A stretch of 64,000 bases of DNA from Rhizophagus irregularis (lineage: Eukaryota; Glomeromycota; Glomeromycetes; Glomerales; Glomeraceae). Shown piece after piece: positions 44,119 to 56,520 of the stretch. The notes under the pieces are model-generated. The model worked only from the letters and a program-made list of their open reading frames with translations. It was not told where the DNA came from and made no database searches. The position numbers were made by a program, and so were the translations under genes. The DNA lies in NCBI RefSeq assembly GCF_026210795.1, contig NC_089429.1, forward strand, positions 1,798,001 through 1,862,000, read 5' to 3'. How positions within the stretch are numbered: the stretch's first letter is position 1; each line of letters opens with the position of its first letter.

Positions 44119-45756
44119 ATGGCATGCTCAAAAATATTTTCAGGAGATTTACCTGAATTAACAAAAGAAATTATACAATATTTTAGAAAAGATTTTTTAA
44201 CATTACATTCATGTATTTTAGTTAATAGACTATGGTGTCGTTTAGCCATTCCATTATTATGGGAAGATCCATTTTCAAAGGATTATCCCAAAAATTACCA
44301 CTTCATTGAAATTTACTTTTCTAAATTAAATGAAAATGATAAAACAAAATTTAATGAATATGGAATTAAATTTGATTTATTACATTCAAATACGTTATTC
44401 AATTATCCTAGTTTTATTAAATACTTGGATACAAATAAAATTTGGCATTCTATTAAATATTGGGTTGATCTCTTAGTGGATGAATATGGTGGTGAGCTAG
44501 AAAATAAGTTACTAAACTTAGTTTATAGGTCATTATTTAAAGTGTTTATTGAAAATGAAGGAAATTTATATTCTTTTGAAATTAGTCGTTGTTATGATAA
44601 ATATCTTAATGATAATATAGACTTGATTTTACAAAATCCAAATTTAACATACAATATAAGAAATTTAAGATTATCTAATGATTCTATTTCATTTCAAAAT
44701 ATTATTCCATTTTTTAAATTTTTATGTTTTAATTGCAACTCAATCTCATCAATTGTTTTTGAATTTCTTACCAACAATAGTTCAATAATTGAACATTTAT
44801 CACAAATTATTATTCCACAAAATAATCTTAAAAAAATTTCATTTGAACTTAATACTAGTACTTTATATAAACCATTTTTATCATTAAAAACTTCTAATTG
44901 TTCAAATACTTTAAATATAATTATATTTTATTATATTGATTTTAAGAATATAATTAGTATTTTACAAGAGGTTTTTAATCAATTGAATGTTTTAGAATCC
45001 ATCCATATTCTTTATTGTGGGTCTTTAAATTCTGATTTTGTTCAACAAATTATTAAGGTTATTAAACCTTTTAAATTGAGATCTTTGTTTATGAATGATA
45101 TATTAAATGTTGAACCATTACAATTACTATTACAGAAATTTGGTGATTGTTTAGAAAATTTTGGATTTGAAGTTAATAGTCGTTACAGAGATGATAGCAA
45201 AGATTACGAACAAGAAGATAACCAACGACAATTATTTAAATTAATTATGAAATATTGTACAAAGATTAGATATCTTAATTCGAGTATACCTTATGATAAT
45301 AATATTTATCCATTCATTGAAAATAATCAACATAATATTAATTATATTACTATTGAAAAAGATTATTTAGATGAAGATACTAATTATAGTTCAACTGTAT
45401 TACAAAATTTAGGTCAGGTTCTTCCTTCTAAATTAGAATATTTATATTTAGGCTTTACTTTTAGGACAGATGATCTGGAAATATTTTTAAATTATTCACA
45501 AAATACTTTTATTAAGAAATTATTAATTAAAGATAAAGGTTTACATATAAATGAAGATATTTTATCTTGTATAAAGAAATATATTATTGAGAAGGAAAGG
45601 GTTAAATATTTGGCTATTTCTCCTAATATCACGAATTATGAATTGTTTTCTTTAAAAAACGAAGTAAATGAATTTAAATTACATAATATTATAGTTCAAA
45701 GATTCCTTGATTTATATACTGATGCATATAGTTTAATAAATGATCATTTACTATAA
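44119..45756 (+). CDS. F-box protein 4 (545 aa)
   Basis: MACSKIFSGDLPELTKEII begins the F-box-like domain (TLHSCILVNRLWCRL, IPLLWEDPFSK). The Leu/Asn-rich body includes NCNSISSIVFEFL, NCSNTLNIIIFYYIDF, LYCGSLNSDFVQQI and LPSKLEYLYL. A charged insert (SRYRDDSKDYEQEDNQRQ, near residues 354-371) distinguishes it. The region 44268-44441 matches gene 1 (27408-27581) with three mismatches, far closer than the rest of the two genes. Single exon, ends TAA. Probable SCF adaptor with unknown target. Confidence 0.85.
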   Translation: MACSKIFSGDLPELTKEIIQYFRKDFLTLHSCILVNRLWCRLAIPLLWEDPFSKDYPKNYHFIEIYFSKLNENDKTKFNEYGIKFDLLHSNTLFNYPSFIKYLDTNKIWHSIKYWVDLLVDEYGGELENKLLNLVYRSLFKVFIENEGNLYSFEISRCYDKYLNDNIDLILQNPNLTYNIRNLRLSNDSISFQNIIPFFKFLCFNCNSISSIVFEFLTNNSSIIEHLSQIIIPQNNLKKISFELNTSTLYKPFLSLKTSNCSNTLNIIIFYYIDFKNIISILQEVFNQLNVLESIHILYCGSLNSDFVQQIIKVIKPFKLRSLFMNDILNVEPLQLLLQKFGDCLENFGFEVNSRYRDDSKDYEQEDNQRQLFKLIMKYCTKIRYLNSSIPYDNNIYPFIENNQHNINYITIEKDYLDEDTNYSSTVLQNLGQVLPSKLEYLYLGFTFRTDDLEIFLNYSQNTFIKKLLIKDKGLHINEDILSCIKKYIIEKERVKYLAISPNITNYELFSLKNEVNEFKLHNIIVQRFLDLYTDAYSLINDHLL

Positions 45757-47922
45757 TTTTAATAAATAAAGACTTGCGTATTTTATTTTAAAAATAAAAG
45801 TTGTATTCCAATTTATTAATGTGAATATGGAAAAAACCTCTAGATTCCCAACCAATCCTAATTGGCGCTAAATGAACAGTACCCGCCGCAACAAATCCGT
45901 GTTATGTTTGATTATGAAAAAGCAAGCCTTTTATTTACATTTATTAAAGTAAACCACTAAAATTATTTAATATAAAAATCAGCACCAAAGTATATAGAAT
46001 GTCTAGTAACTCAAGAAACATATAAATAATTTGCAAGTGTGTGTTATTAAAATTAATCATTATTAAAAATGAACATTGGCATCTTTTGCATTATATTATT
46101 ACTAAGCAAGTGGAAAAGCCATATTTAACATCTTGTTACCATTAATTCTTTCTAATCGTATGTCCCGATTTTCCACTATATTTTATTATTTTATACAGTA
46201 TCTATCTAGAACCACCATCACTCTTAATTTATGTCGTCTCTTTTTCTCTTTTTCTAGAATCTATTATGATGAATATTAGATTTAGATCGGGTCGCGGTCA
46301 GGCCCGGTCCAAAAAAGACCAGTCTATCGATCTTTTGACCATTCGTAAGACTGACTAGTCCTTAAAATATTTTATTTATAACAGCGGTATAATTAGGTTG
46401 ATCAGCAAGAAAAAATTTTTCTTATTCATAATAAAATATTGAAATTAATTTGTTATACAAAATTTCGAAAAATATGATAAGATTTTTATTACTAAACGTT
46501 CTAATTGAATCAAGAATCTTTTTTTTTTTTAAAAAAAAATAATATTCTTACGCTTAATATTGTTTATTTTTTTTATTTTGTAAATTTCTTAATAACCTAT
46601 CTATAATAGATAGAGCGGGGAGAATAATGAATAGAACGGAAGTTAGTACACAACTTTAATTAAATATTAAATAAATTTATTCAAAATAATAATATTTTTC
46701 TGCTCATAAATTTCATTTGATCTATATCAGATATCAAAATATCAATTGACTGCGCTAGTGAATTAATTTAAACAATATTATATTAAAATGACAAATTAAA
46801 AACATTATCCTTGCTTAAATAATACAAATATCTGTAGCGAGTCTAAATACTCAAACAATATGAAAAAAATTGAAAAAAAGCAAATATTCGTAATAACTTT
46901 TTTCTTTTAGGTAATGCCACCCAGATCTACTGGCTTGGCCAGAATTAAGATAATTGTATCTAAAATCCGCATCTTAACACTAACGCGTGTCAGTAATTTA
47001 ATGAGGCTGGAGACTGGACTATATCTCTATATAGCATACAATTTACAAATTCAACACATATTTTTAATGTAATATCTAAATTTAATAAATATTTTTATGA
47101 ATTTCACACAATATAATAAAGTAACATGAGAAAATTTTTCAAAATCATCACCATAACATGAAGTTTTGACCACAAAAAGCAGAGCATCATAAACGATTCC
47201 AGGATCTTAATAGAACATCATCAATTTAAGAACTAAATTAAGGTCAGAAGAATCTAATTTTACTGTACCATTTTAATTTACAAATATATGACGCGTGGTT
47301 CAAGCCGAATAACAGTTTAACATTGATCAGCAATGCAATGAAATAAGGCCGCACTAAAATTTGTCATTAATTTATTATTTATTACCTTTACTTTCATTGT
47401 AATCTAAGTATGGCTATATTTACTAAATAAAGTTGTATAACTAGGCCCGAGTTATATATATATAGGTCAGGGGAGATCGGCACACATTTACTACGCATTT
47501 CTTCAGGGCCGGCACTATGTAATGCTGGCGGCATTAACCACAAATGGAAACGATCTACATGATTTTGGCTCATTCTGAGCAAATAGGTCCTGTATAACTA
47601 TTGCTCAACAATTATATAAACTTTTTTTAATCTAGATTGGGAGGTATTAAAGTAAACCTTTGACGCTCCAAACCTAAAATTTAAACGATTTTAAAAAGTT
47701 TTTTTAGAACTCGAGCTAATATAAAATATTGAACAAGAAAAAATTCTCACTTTAGTAGAATCATAAAAGTTTTCTTTTATAGCGGAAGCATTAGAAAATT
47801 AGAAGCTATTCATACTGAAAAGAACCATATTCATCCACCACATTTAACTAATAAAAATATGAACAATCTGAACTTTTGTTATCAACAAACAATTATGAAT
47901 TAATATCGAAAATATCATTAAT
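45757..47922. other. Gene-less region with repeat scraps
   Basis: No supported gene. A GC-rich scrap near 46285-46360 (GATCGGGTCGCGGTCAGGCC) resembles the MITE at 48751 in word content. At 47475-47580 lies another copy of the AGATCGGC...CAGGGCCGGCA repeat seen upstream of two F-box genes. A TATATATATA run is at 47452. Confidence 0.45.
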
Positions 47923-48255
47923 TTAAATCATTGTTTCTTCGGTTATAACTGCATTATTGCTTTCGCAAATTTTACGAGCGAATTTACGTTTTAAAATTTT
48001 AAGAGACTTAGAGAAGAATTTTTTGACCTTATTATGTGATTTATATTGTTTAGGCCAGAATTCATTACCATCTAGTTTCTGGGAAATTTCGGCAGGATGA
48101 GAATGATCATTTTGTGTAATAATAAATTCAGGGATGAATTTTTTATCAAAGATCGAAAAGTTGATATTGAAAATATTAGTTTGCATATTAATGAGAATTT
48201 CCAAAAAGAATTTTGCAAAAGCAGTGCTTTCTTTTATAACTATTTTTTTTGGTTT
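47923..48255 (-). CDS. Probable terminal exon of an unrecognised protein
   Basis: The first in-frame ATG is at 48186, giving 87 aa ending at 47923. The frame is open further upstream and reads KESTAFAKFFLEILINMQ with local-type codon use, so an upstream exon is likely and the 5' limit is approximate. The body is FDKKFIPEFIITQNDHSHPA, then GNEFWPKQYK, and a basic helix-like tail (FFSKSLKILKRKFARK). No family recognised and no signal peptide. The overlapping plus-strand frame at 48097-48339 is a shadow. Confidence 0.35.
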   Translation of the reverse strand, partial: KPKKIVIKESTAFAKFFLEILINMQTNIFNINFSIFDKKFIPEFIITQNDHSHPAEISQKLDGNEFWPKQYKSHNKVKKFFSKSLKILKRKFARKICESNNAVITEETMI

Positions 48256-48750
48256 TTGTTCTCATTAAAAAAGAAAACTTTGTTCCAAGTTTATCAAGAA
48301 GCTATTATTATTTCCGAACAAAAAGAAAATCATACATAAATATTTGTAAGCTACAAGCTACAGTATTACAAACAGTATACGGTACTTTTAAATATTTTGA
48401 AGTAATTCATTATTAAATTATTTAGGAGGTTCTTGTTAAGATGACAGAATTACCATGTAGATTTTTCCTTTTTTGAATAATTCCGACCAGAATTATACGT
48501 CGCTTGCCCTTCTGGGACATGATTTTATTTAAATGTCACAGATCTGCTCGGGTCCCGGCCAAAGTTCAGGTTTTAATGTAATCGTTTTCGAGTTAATTAA
48601 TAAAGTAATCATATAAGGCGAATAAAAGTGAGAGATAATTGATCAATTACATTGTTAAACCTTATTATATTGTACTTGTGAATTTAAGTGTTTCTTGTTA
48701 TATATTAAAAATATTGCGTTAAATCATTTATATTTCTTTGTTAAAAATTA
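48256..48750. other. Gene-less spacer
   Basis: No feature recognised other than a GC-richer scrap near 48480-48570. Confidence 0.45.
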
Positions 48751-48905
48751 TAGTGTTCCGAAAGGGACGGGTCGAACCCGGGTTATCCGAGTTAGACTAT
48801 AATCGGATCAAGTCGAATCCGGGTCATTACTTTTACACTTGGATCGAGTTCGAGACTTCGAATAGACCTCAAAACCCGACCCGACTCGACCCTTTTGGAA
48901 CACTA
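48751..48905. mobile_element. Short GC-rich MITE-like element (155 bp)
   Basis: Ends are TAGTGTTCCGAAAGGG and, inverted, CCCTTTTGGAACACTA. The interior consists of repeated GGGTCGAACCCGGG and AACCCGACCCGACTCGACCC words that can fold back on themselves. It stands out sharply in GC content from the surrounding AT-rich DNA. No clear target duplication was seen. Confidence 0.6.
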
Positions 48906-49474
48906 GTTAAAAAAAAAGAAAATTTCATCGTTATAAAATTTTATACATTAAAAAACAAATTTAAAATCATTTACATATTGCTCGAAAATTATCAGAATGG
49001 TTACCTTCTAAAACTTTTTTTTTTCATTAAAATTTATAACGCTTTTATATTTGGATTAATATTTAATATTTAACCCACTATATATTTCATAATTATCTTA
49101 ATAAAATATTTACGAACATTGCAAAATATAAAGGAATTTTTAAGTCGTAACATTAGTTTTATGCCCATACGAAGTAAATCAATAAAATAAATAATAATTA
49201 AAAGTTTCTAGGTTTATACAATATTCTCATTGGCTCATTATTAAATTTAAAGTTGGTTGATGGAAAAGTATAGTATTTAAAATTTATTTTTATTCAAATC
49301 TTTTTATAATAAAGAATTTTTTCTAACGAACGAATATCAAGTAAAATACTTCTGTTAGTTTTATATAACAAATAGTAAAATTTTACTGTCTTAACTTCAT
49401 TAAACTGATTGTATGGTATCCATTCAAGCACTATATCATAATCATCAATTTCTAACTGCATTTCTTGAATGAAC
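48906..49474. other. Gene-less spacer downstream of the TLDc gene
   Basis: AT-rich 3' flank; nothing recognised. Confidence 0.5.
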
Positions 49475-50947
49475 TCATCTTATCACTTGGAATACTTCAT
49501 AATTTTCTACTATAAAATTTCCTGGAATACCTATCTTAGGATAATAATTACTATTATAGCAAGACCAATTATTAGAACCCGGGCAATATAAATCACCTGT
49601 ATATGGCCCATAATCACTATAGCAGAAAATAGCACAATCTGTATTATTAACATAACCTAATTTTGCCGTAGAAATATCTTTTCCATCTGTAAAATTAAAT
49701 AAAAAACTATCTGCAGTTTTTTTCCATTGATGTCCATTCCAATCAAGAGGATTATACCCTCCAATTAATTGCGTTGAGCCTTGAATTTTTGCTACCCAAA
49801 TAGTAGCTCCTTTATTATCACAATTTTTATGAAAAGTCTTACCATTAAATCCATCTCTACTTGAACGATATAATAATTTAAATTCATAAGGGATCTCATT
49901 TTTATTATAAGAGGAATCCTTTTTATCAATCCATGAAGCGAATAAAGGAATGTGATTTGATTCAATTAATGTTGAATCAAGTTTAAATTTCAAGTTTAGT
50001 TTTCTTGAAGGTGCTACATTAGTTTTGGGTTTCATATTAGGAACTATATGAAATTCCAAAAGATTATGAATTAAATCCTGAGGCAATACTTCTTTATAAC
50101 AATAAACTTTGTAAAAGAAATCTGCAGGTTCAATATCATAAAATCTAATTAAAGGAATAAATCTATGTAGTGACCTTTCAATCTTTGTAATATCTTCCTT
50201 ATTCCATTTTGTTGGATCATTTATGATATTTTGTTGAGAAAAACACCATTTTAATAAACTTTCCCAAATTACAATTTCATCTGTATTTAAGTCATCTCGT
50301 TTTAATAATAATTCCAACAAAGGAGCCTTTAAATTGATAAATTTATCTGAATTAAATAAAATTTCAGGTTCTTCACAAATTTTTTCAAGACAAAAATTCC
50401 ATAAATCAGTAAATGTTTCATGTTGATAAATAACTTCAAGAATACCAGTTGGATTTTGATTCAAAAATTCAGTTTGATGTTCGATCAAATATTCTTGAAT
50501 ATGAGAAACCAATTGTTGAATATTAAGCTCATCAACAGCTATCAAAAGTTTCAATACTTCAGGACCTTGTAAATTCTTTAATTCAATATTTCCACAATAA
50601 ATAAATCTATTGTTAAAAGATAATTAATTATAAATAAATATAATGCATAAATAAATGTTAAAGAAAATTTTCATTATTAATATTATAAATTACCTGAGAA
50701 TGATATTAAATAAGTGAGACGAAATATTTGGTTTCTTTAAAATAAATTTCCCATCTTTTTTCTCGGCCCACTCATTAGAAAATGCGGAACGAAAATATTG
50801 AGACCTGATACACAAAATATTAGAATGAGCATGAATTTCTTTGACGTTTGGTTCTTCTCCAGCATAAATGATAATATCGTATCCTAATTCCGTTTCAAAA
50901 AGTTTTTCATAATCACTAGATAACTCTGTCAAAAATTTCGAAGACAT
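49475..50947 (-). CDS. BTB-BACK-TLDc domain protein (461 aa)
   Basis: Exon 1 is 50947-50694, exon 2 is 50606-49475, joined across an 87-nt intron (GTAATT to ACAATAG, phase 2) that restores NIILRFIYCGNIE. BTB domain at about residues 15-120 (YDIIIYAGEE, HSNILCIRSQYFRSAFSNEW), BACK-like region at about 130-240, TLDc domain at about 300-461 (FKLLYRSSRDGF, FHKNCDNKGATIWVAKI, GYNPLDW, GNFIVENYEVFQV). BTB proteins usually recruit Cullin-3. TLDc domains are linked to oxidative-stress protection and V-ATPase regulation. The combination is abundant in Rhizophagus; cytoplasmic location is inferred. The gene appears intact, ending in TGA-free sequence up to TAA at 49475. Confidence 0.9.
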
Positions 50948-53081
50948 TGTTGTTTAAAATGATGTTTAGGGAGGAAAAAAAATTTTGTAATGTAATACAA
51001 TTTAATAAAATTTGTACTAGTAACAAGTTAATGCAGTTGGGCTAAAAATTATGCGCATTGTCAATCCATGAACACAAATCATATGTATAATGATATTCTG
51101 TACATTCAGTTATTAATTAAAGCTTGTGGCAAGACGTCCTCAACCCAGAAGGTTTGTTGGTAATAAACCCGGTATAATAGTGATATAATGGTAGAGAATC
51201 AAGATAGAGAACGTAAATCATCCACTACGTGGAATTATTTATTAAGAACTAGATCAGGTTGATGCGTGGCAACTTCATTGCCACCAGATAGATTATTGTC
51301 AAAAACATAATCTTTGTTCACAATTATTTTATTTATTTTAAAAAAAAAATTGTAATTCCAAAAACTATAAAAAGTTTTGAAATAAATAATAACAAATTTA
51401 TTTATTTTTTATTTATAAAATTGATAAAAACATTCGCAAATATAAAATGAATATTAAAAATTATAAAAGTTGCTACTGGTTAGATTTTTTATAATAAAAT
51501 TTGCCAAAACCTGGTTAAAAAAACTGATTATTAAAATCGGAAAAAGTTGCTATTAGTCAGTAATGAATATGGTGAACATTAGTTTATTTGAACTACTATC
51601 ATATAATTTAATCAATTAAAAATCATTTTATCCCAAGATGAATTGTTTTTAGTTAGTAAAAAAATAAATATTTTATTAGTGATTTGTAATAAATAATTAG
51701 TAATTAATTTAACAAAAATTTTATCATTTACCAAGATATTTACTAAATTGCCAATGTGATCTATTAGTATTGTCCTATTTCAGTCAGTTCAAGAATAAAC
51801 ATAAATGGTAGAAAAAGAAGTGGCTTGATTAATAATATTCGAAGAAAAGAAAAATAATATTGTTAAACGAATGATTGTCAAAATGTTATTTACCAATAAA
51901 GTCACAAGATCAAATCTAAAATGGTAAATCAATTTTAGATTAGTAAACTAATCAGGACACTATTATAGTTTAAAATAAAATTAGTTAATTAAAAAAAAAT
52001 TGTTTAAAATAAAATTGGTTAATTAAAAAAATTGGCAAAAAACAAATTAGTCATCGGTAAATATGCTGATCTACAAATTACTCCAAATCAGCCGCATTTC
52101 CCATTAGTCACTGGGTGATCTGCAATTTTTTTTTTTTTATAAAAAATAACTTTAATTCGCAAAAAAAATTACAGAATCAGTATCTCTGAATCAGAATCTG
52201 AATCAGATACTGAATCAGATACTGAATATAATACAATATAATAATAATGAACGGTCATTTAGGTTACACAAACTTCTAAAAAAGGTGATTTTTTTTGGAA
52301 AAAGGAAATTGTTTATTACACTAAAAACGATGTACATATATAAAATTATATTTGTTAAGGTAATACAAATCTCTTGGCGAACCATCCTTAATTATATTAT
52401 GTTAATTAAAATTATTGTCCGGAGTGTAGCGAAAGACATTCTATTGTTATGCACTACTAGATGATTTGTATTTCCTTCATTTTCCCCTTTTCCTTTCTTT
52501 TCCCTTTCCCCGATCACCTCAACGTGGTGACCAAGTGACACCAAGTTTCTTAAGAAACTTGGCTAAGTCATAATTACATATTACATTAAGTCATAAATTC
52601 AGCAGTAGGTGGTTTAGCGACATACGTAATTGAATTTATTTTTTCTTAGGAGGGTTAGCTTTTAAAATTTTCTTTGGATTATTTGATAGTCTTTCTGATA
52701 ATCTTTCACTTAAAGTTCCTTCGAGTGGTTTTTTGAAGTTTTCACCCTTAAGGTTTTTCAAGCGGTTTTTTTTTTTGTTGAAAAAAATATTGCAAATTTC
52801 ACTGCGCATGACCATTGTACAGTAAGTGTTGACATAGTCTCCGTGTTTCTTGACCGCCATGTAGATAATATTGTGCTTATTCGACACTATTTGCTATAAA
52901 TTTCAATAAAAAATTAATTTGCTTAACTTATTCTTTACAATTTATATTAAAATTAATTTTATTGTTTTCATTTCAAACTTTTTTATTTATTCGTTTATTT
53001 TACTTTTGATCATCTCATGTAATAATAAGCCATTAAAATTTTGTAAATAAATTTATTTAAAAATCATAAGCATTTACATAT
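50948..53081. other. Long gene-less region
   Basis: No intact gene. An imperfect GAATCAGATACT tandem repeat lies at about 52176-52230. A non-ATG open stretch at 52887-52636 (-) contains MAVKKHGDYVNTYCTMVM and a LSERLSERLS repeat; it may be an eroded exon. AT-rich elsewhere. Confidence 0.45.
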
Positions 53082-54629
53082 TTAGTAATACAATTTATTT
53101 ATAAAATCATGAACTTTAATACATAAATTATCATAACTTGTAACTTGAATATCATAAAATTTAAACTCTTCTACTTCATCTTTTAAATGAAACAGTTCTT
53201 TCCTTACATTATTAGAGTAATAAAGAAGACTTTCTATAGCTAAATTTGCGATCCTTTTTTCTTTCATGGCATATTTTTTAATACATGGTAATATTTCTTC
53301 ACTTTCTTGATACATCTTATTCCTGATTAATAATTTCTTAATAAAAGTATTTTTAGAATTCTTAAAAAATACTTCCAAATCATTTATATTGAATTTAAGA
53401 GCCAAACTTAAATATTCTAATCTATAAGGTAGAATCTGTCCTAAATTTTGTAATACAATTGAACTAAGTTTATCATCATAACTTAATTGATAACAACCAA
53501 ATTGACAAAAATTGATAGAAAGATAATTAAGATTATGTTGAATATTTTTCATTAAATTAAATGATGAATAAATATTTTGATCATCAAATTCAAGTATTTC
53601 TAGAAATTTGATTTTATTACAATAGATTTTTGCTAAATTAAATAATTGAAATTTAAATTCATGATCTATTGAAGATTCAAATCCAATATTTTCCAAGTAA
53701 TTACCAAATTTTTGTAATAATAATTCTAATGACTCAATTTGTGATACAGGGCCTTCATCCATAAATAAAGATTTTAGTTTAAATGGTTTAGTTAGATTAA
53801 TAATTTGTTGAATAAAAGCAGAATTTAAAGGATAACAATAAAGAATATGAATTGAATCTAAAACATTTAGTTGTTCAAATACTTCATTAAAATTAACTTC
53901 CCAATTATTTAAATAAACTTTATGAAATATAATTATTTTTAAGGTATTAGAACAATTAGAATATTTTAAACTTGTTAAAGGATAACTACTATAATCAAAA
54001 AAAATTGTTTTGAGATTTTGTTGAGAATTGAATATTTTGTGAAAATCTTGAAATGATAATAAATTATTACTATAATTCATACGTAAACTTTTAATATTAA
54101 AAATGAAATTTGGATTTTGTAGAATTAATTGTAAGAAAGATTTGAAAGAATCACCATCAATCATTCCTAAAGTAGTTGAAATTTCAAAAGTATGTAAATT
54201 AGCTTCATTTTTGATGAATATTTTGATTAATGACAAGAAAATAAATTTTGACAATTTAAAATCTTTGTTAAATTTTGAATCCCTTGCATTATCAATCCAG
54301 TTTGAAATAGAACAACTAAAGGTTCGTGTACTTAAACATTTAATAAAACTAGGATAATTAAATAGTGTACTCGAAGGAAATATGATTCCATATTCATTCA
54401 ATTTTATTTTATCATCTTCATTTAATTTATTCAAGTAAATGTCAATAAAGTAATAGTTTTTAGGACAATTTTTCGAAAACGGGTCTTCCCACAATAAAGG
54501 AATTGCTAGACGACACCATAATCTATTAACTAGAATACATGAATGTAACGTTGAAAAATCATTCTGAAGATACTGTATAATTTCACTTGTTATTTCAGGC
54601 AAACCAGAAAATATTTTTGAGCATCCCAT
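53082..54629 (-). CDS. F-box protein 5 (515 aa)
   Basis: MGCSKIFSGLPEITSEII starts the F-box-like domain (TLHSCILVNRLWCRL, IPLLWEDPFSKN). The family body follows with NYSNNLLSFQDFHKIF, YSNCSNTLKIIIFHKVYL, LYCYPLNSAFIQQI and LPYRLEYLSL. Like the gene at 41989 it lacks the middle CNSISS block, which accounts for the shorter length. It has MGCSK in place of MACSK. A C/T-rich leader precedes the ATG, and CGGATATTCGGAGTTGC-type words lie further upstream (about 54695-54720). Single exon. Probable SCF adaptor. Confidence 0.84.
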   Translation of the reverse strand: MGCSKIFSGLPEITSEIIQYLQNDFSTLHSCILVNRLWCRLAIPLLWEDPFSKNCPKNYYFIDIYLNKLNEDDKIKLNEYGIIFPSSTLFNYPSFIKCLSTRTFSCSISNWIDNARDSKFNKDFKLSKFIFLSLIKIFIKNEANLHTFEISTTLGMIDGDSFKSFLQLILQNPNFIFNIKSLRMNYSNNLLSFQDFHKIFNSQQNLKTIFFDYSSYPLTSLKYSNCSNTLKIIIFHKVYLNNWEVNFNEVFEQLNVLDSIHILYCYPLNSAFIQQIINLTKPFKLKSLFMDEGPVSQIESLELLLQKFGNYLENIGFESSIDHEFKFQLFNLAKIYCNKIKFLEILEFDDQNIYSSFNLMKNIQHNLNYLSINFCQFGCYQLSYDDKLSSIVLQNLGQILPYRLEYLSLALKFNINDLEVFFKNSKNTFIKKLLIRNKMYQESEEILPCIKKYAMKEKRIANLAIESLLYYSNNVRKELFHLKDEVEEFKFYDIQVTSYDNLCIKVHDFINKLYY

Positions 54630-56183
54630 AATGTTAAGAGAAAAGGGGGAAGGATATCCTGTTTAAAATGTTCAAACAAGGCAGTTTATACTTTTCGGAT
54701 ATTCGGAGTTGCTATTCCGATATTGAACACAGCAGATCAGCTGATTGCAAACATCATTTCCACGTGATTTAAGTGCATCTAAATTTTTATTGGCGTAATG
54801 TTTGGTATATAACATGTGACTCGGAATATTTCCGTCTCCCGATGTCATCAAGACCAACGTCTCCACTTGTTGTCGCGATTTGGTTAATGTTAGAATTATT
54901 TTTGGCTTCTTTATTAATTAGTCCCTATAATTTGTACTGCGACTTTGTATATTTTGTGAGATAAATAAAAATAACAAGTATATAACATGTGACTTATCAG
55001 TTTACAGTTTTATATTTGTATTACTCTCGATTCTATTATATAATATCTTTGTAATCGTTACTGAAACTTTATTCTGTTAAATAAAAATAAAAATAAAAGG
55101 TTTCCAAGGTTTCGTATATAACATTTACAGTGTAATACCTATGCCCGTGATAAATCACGTTGCCACCATAGATATTAACAAAATAATACTTTATTAATAA
55201 TATAAATAAATACAATAATATGCTTGGTTTAATAATGTTAAATAATGGTTAAACTTTTATCCTTATTTTTCTAAATAATTTCAAAGAATTCGTAACCTCA
55301 TTTTTAAGTCAAAATCTTCCCATATTTATATTAATCTTTATATGGCGACCTACTGGATTATCCTTTACCTTTTCAGTGTCTCAAAAATATTTAAGTGTTA
55401 AAAACATTGCTCAAAAATAAATATTTGCCCACAACAAAAACGTTGTTCCACTTCATTCAAACAATGTCCACCATCACCACTTTTCCACTTCGATCTACAA
55501 ATTAGTCATATTTGTAATCCTTTAATAATCAACTAAATTAAATATACGTCATGATCTACAAATTAATCACCTGACATTCCAATCACTTGACTCATTAATT
55601 CACTTTAACGTCATCGCGGACGTTATATACTATTGGTTGGTAGTTTAATGTCATTCCGGACCAATTAAAATACAAATTTAAACTACTAAAATTTATATAC
55701 TAATATTAAATATAATACTGCGCCCCACAATTCATAAATTTACTAGGTAAGTACTATTGAGTATTGCTCTCTCATTCGTTTGTTCCGAACGTATATGATC
55801 AGTTTGAATGTTTCTCTGCTGATTTCCCACGCTCCCTCCAAATCGGCCAAATACGAGAAATTTAAAATTAGAAATGATTATTTCATTAAAATATATCTGA
55901 TATTGTATTTTGCTTTGATATTATTATTTTATCAATTATTTTCTCAATTATAATTAATAAATAAACAAAAATATTTGTAAGGTAATGGAAAAATTTTAAT
56001 AACGTTTAATACCAATAAGCACGTGATAAAAAAAATTGATTAATAATTTTTTAACAATTTTTTAAAATTAATTACACAATAAAATATGATATATATTTTT
56101 CTTTCTTGTTAATCCGCAAAATTTTAAAGATCTCCATAAAGTAATTAAAGTACTGTATGTATAGAAACCTCTTTTCCAATTTT
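54630..56183. other. Gene-less region
   Basis: Upstream of F-box gene 5. GATCTACAAATTA recurs at about 55492 and 55554. AT-rich; no gene recognised. Confidence 0.45.
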
Positions 56184-56520
56184 ATTAATCATCTCTCCAC
56201 CAAATTTCATTCAAATAATGATTAGGATATTCATTGGTAATTTTCTGTAAAATCTAAAAATAAAATAGATTAACTGTCAATACTAGTTACAAAATTATAT
56301 TGATATAATTAACCAACCTTCATACCAGAACCTCTAAAAAAAATTTTCTCCTTACTTTTATCACAAAAGGTGGATTTGTTACGAATCTCCATTTTTGATT
56401 ACATTTAAGAATTCTGTATACTGTTGGAATATATACTGCTGATTCTTAGTTATTGTCGTCACAAAATAAATACAGTACTCTCCACCTTAAATCCTCATTT
56501 AAATACGTCCTATTTCTGAA
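56184..56520 (-). pseudogene. Tc1/mariner-type transposase DNA-binding domain relic
   Basis: The minus strand reads YLNEDLRWRVLYLFCDDNN, a TAA, ESAVYIPTVYRILKCNQKW, RFVTNPPFVIKVRRK, then after a shift of frame IFFRGSGMK. A possible intron (GTTGGT to TTTTAG, 56318-56251) joins it to ILQKITNEYPNHYLNEIWW and a stop. The order RWR(I/V)xYL, TVYRIL, KW, RRK, ILQxIxxEYPxxYLxEI follows the helix-turn-helix part of Tc1-like transposases. The catalytic DDE domain is missing. Two lesions show it is dead. Confidence 0.5.

Noticed and set aside
43845-44249. 134-residue minus-strand frame
   Set aside because: Overlaps the start of the F-box gene at 44119 and a repeat; no recognisable features.
47394-47582. 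62-residue minus-strand frame
   Set aside because: Covers a copy of the dispersed AGATCGGC repeat; no protein similarity seen.
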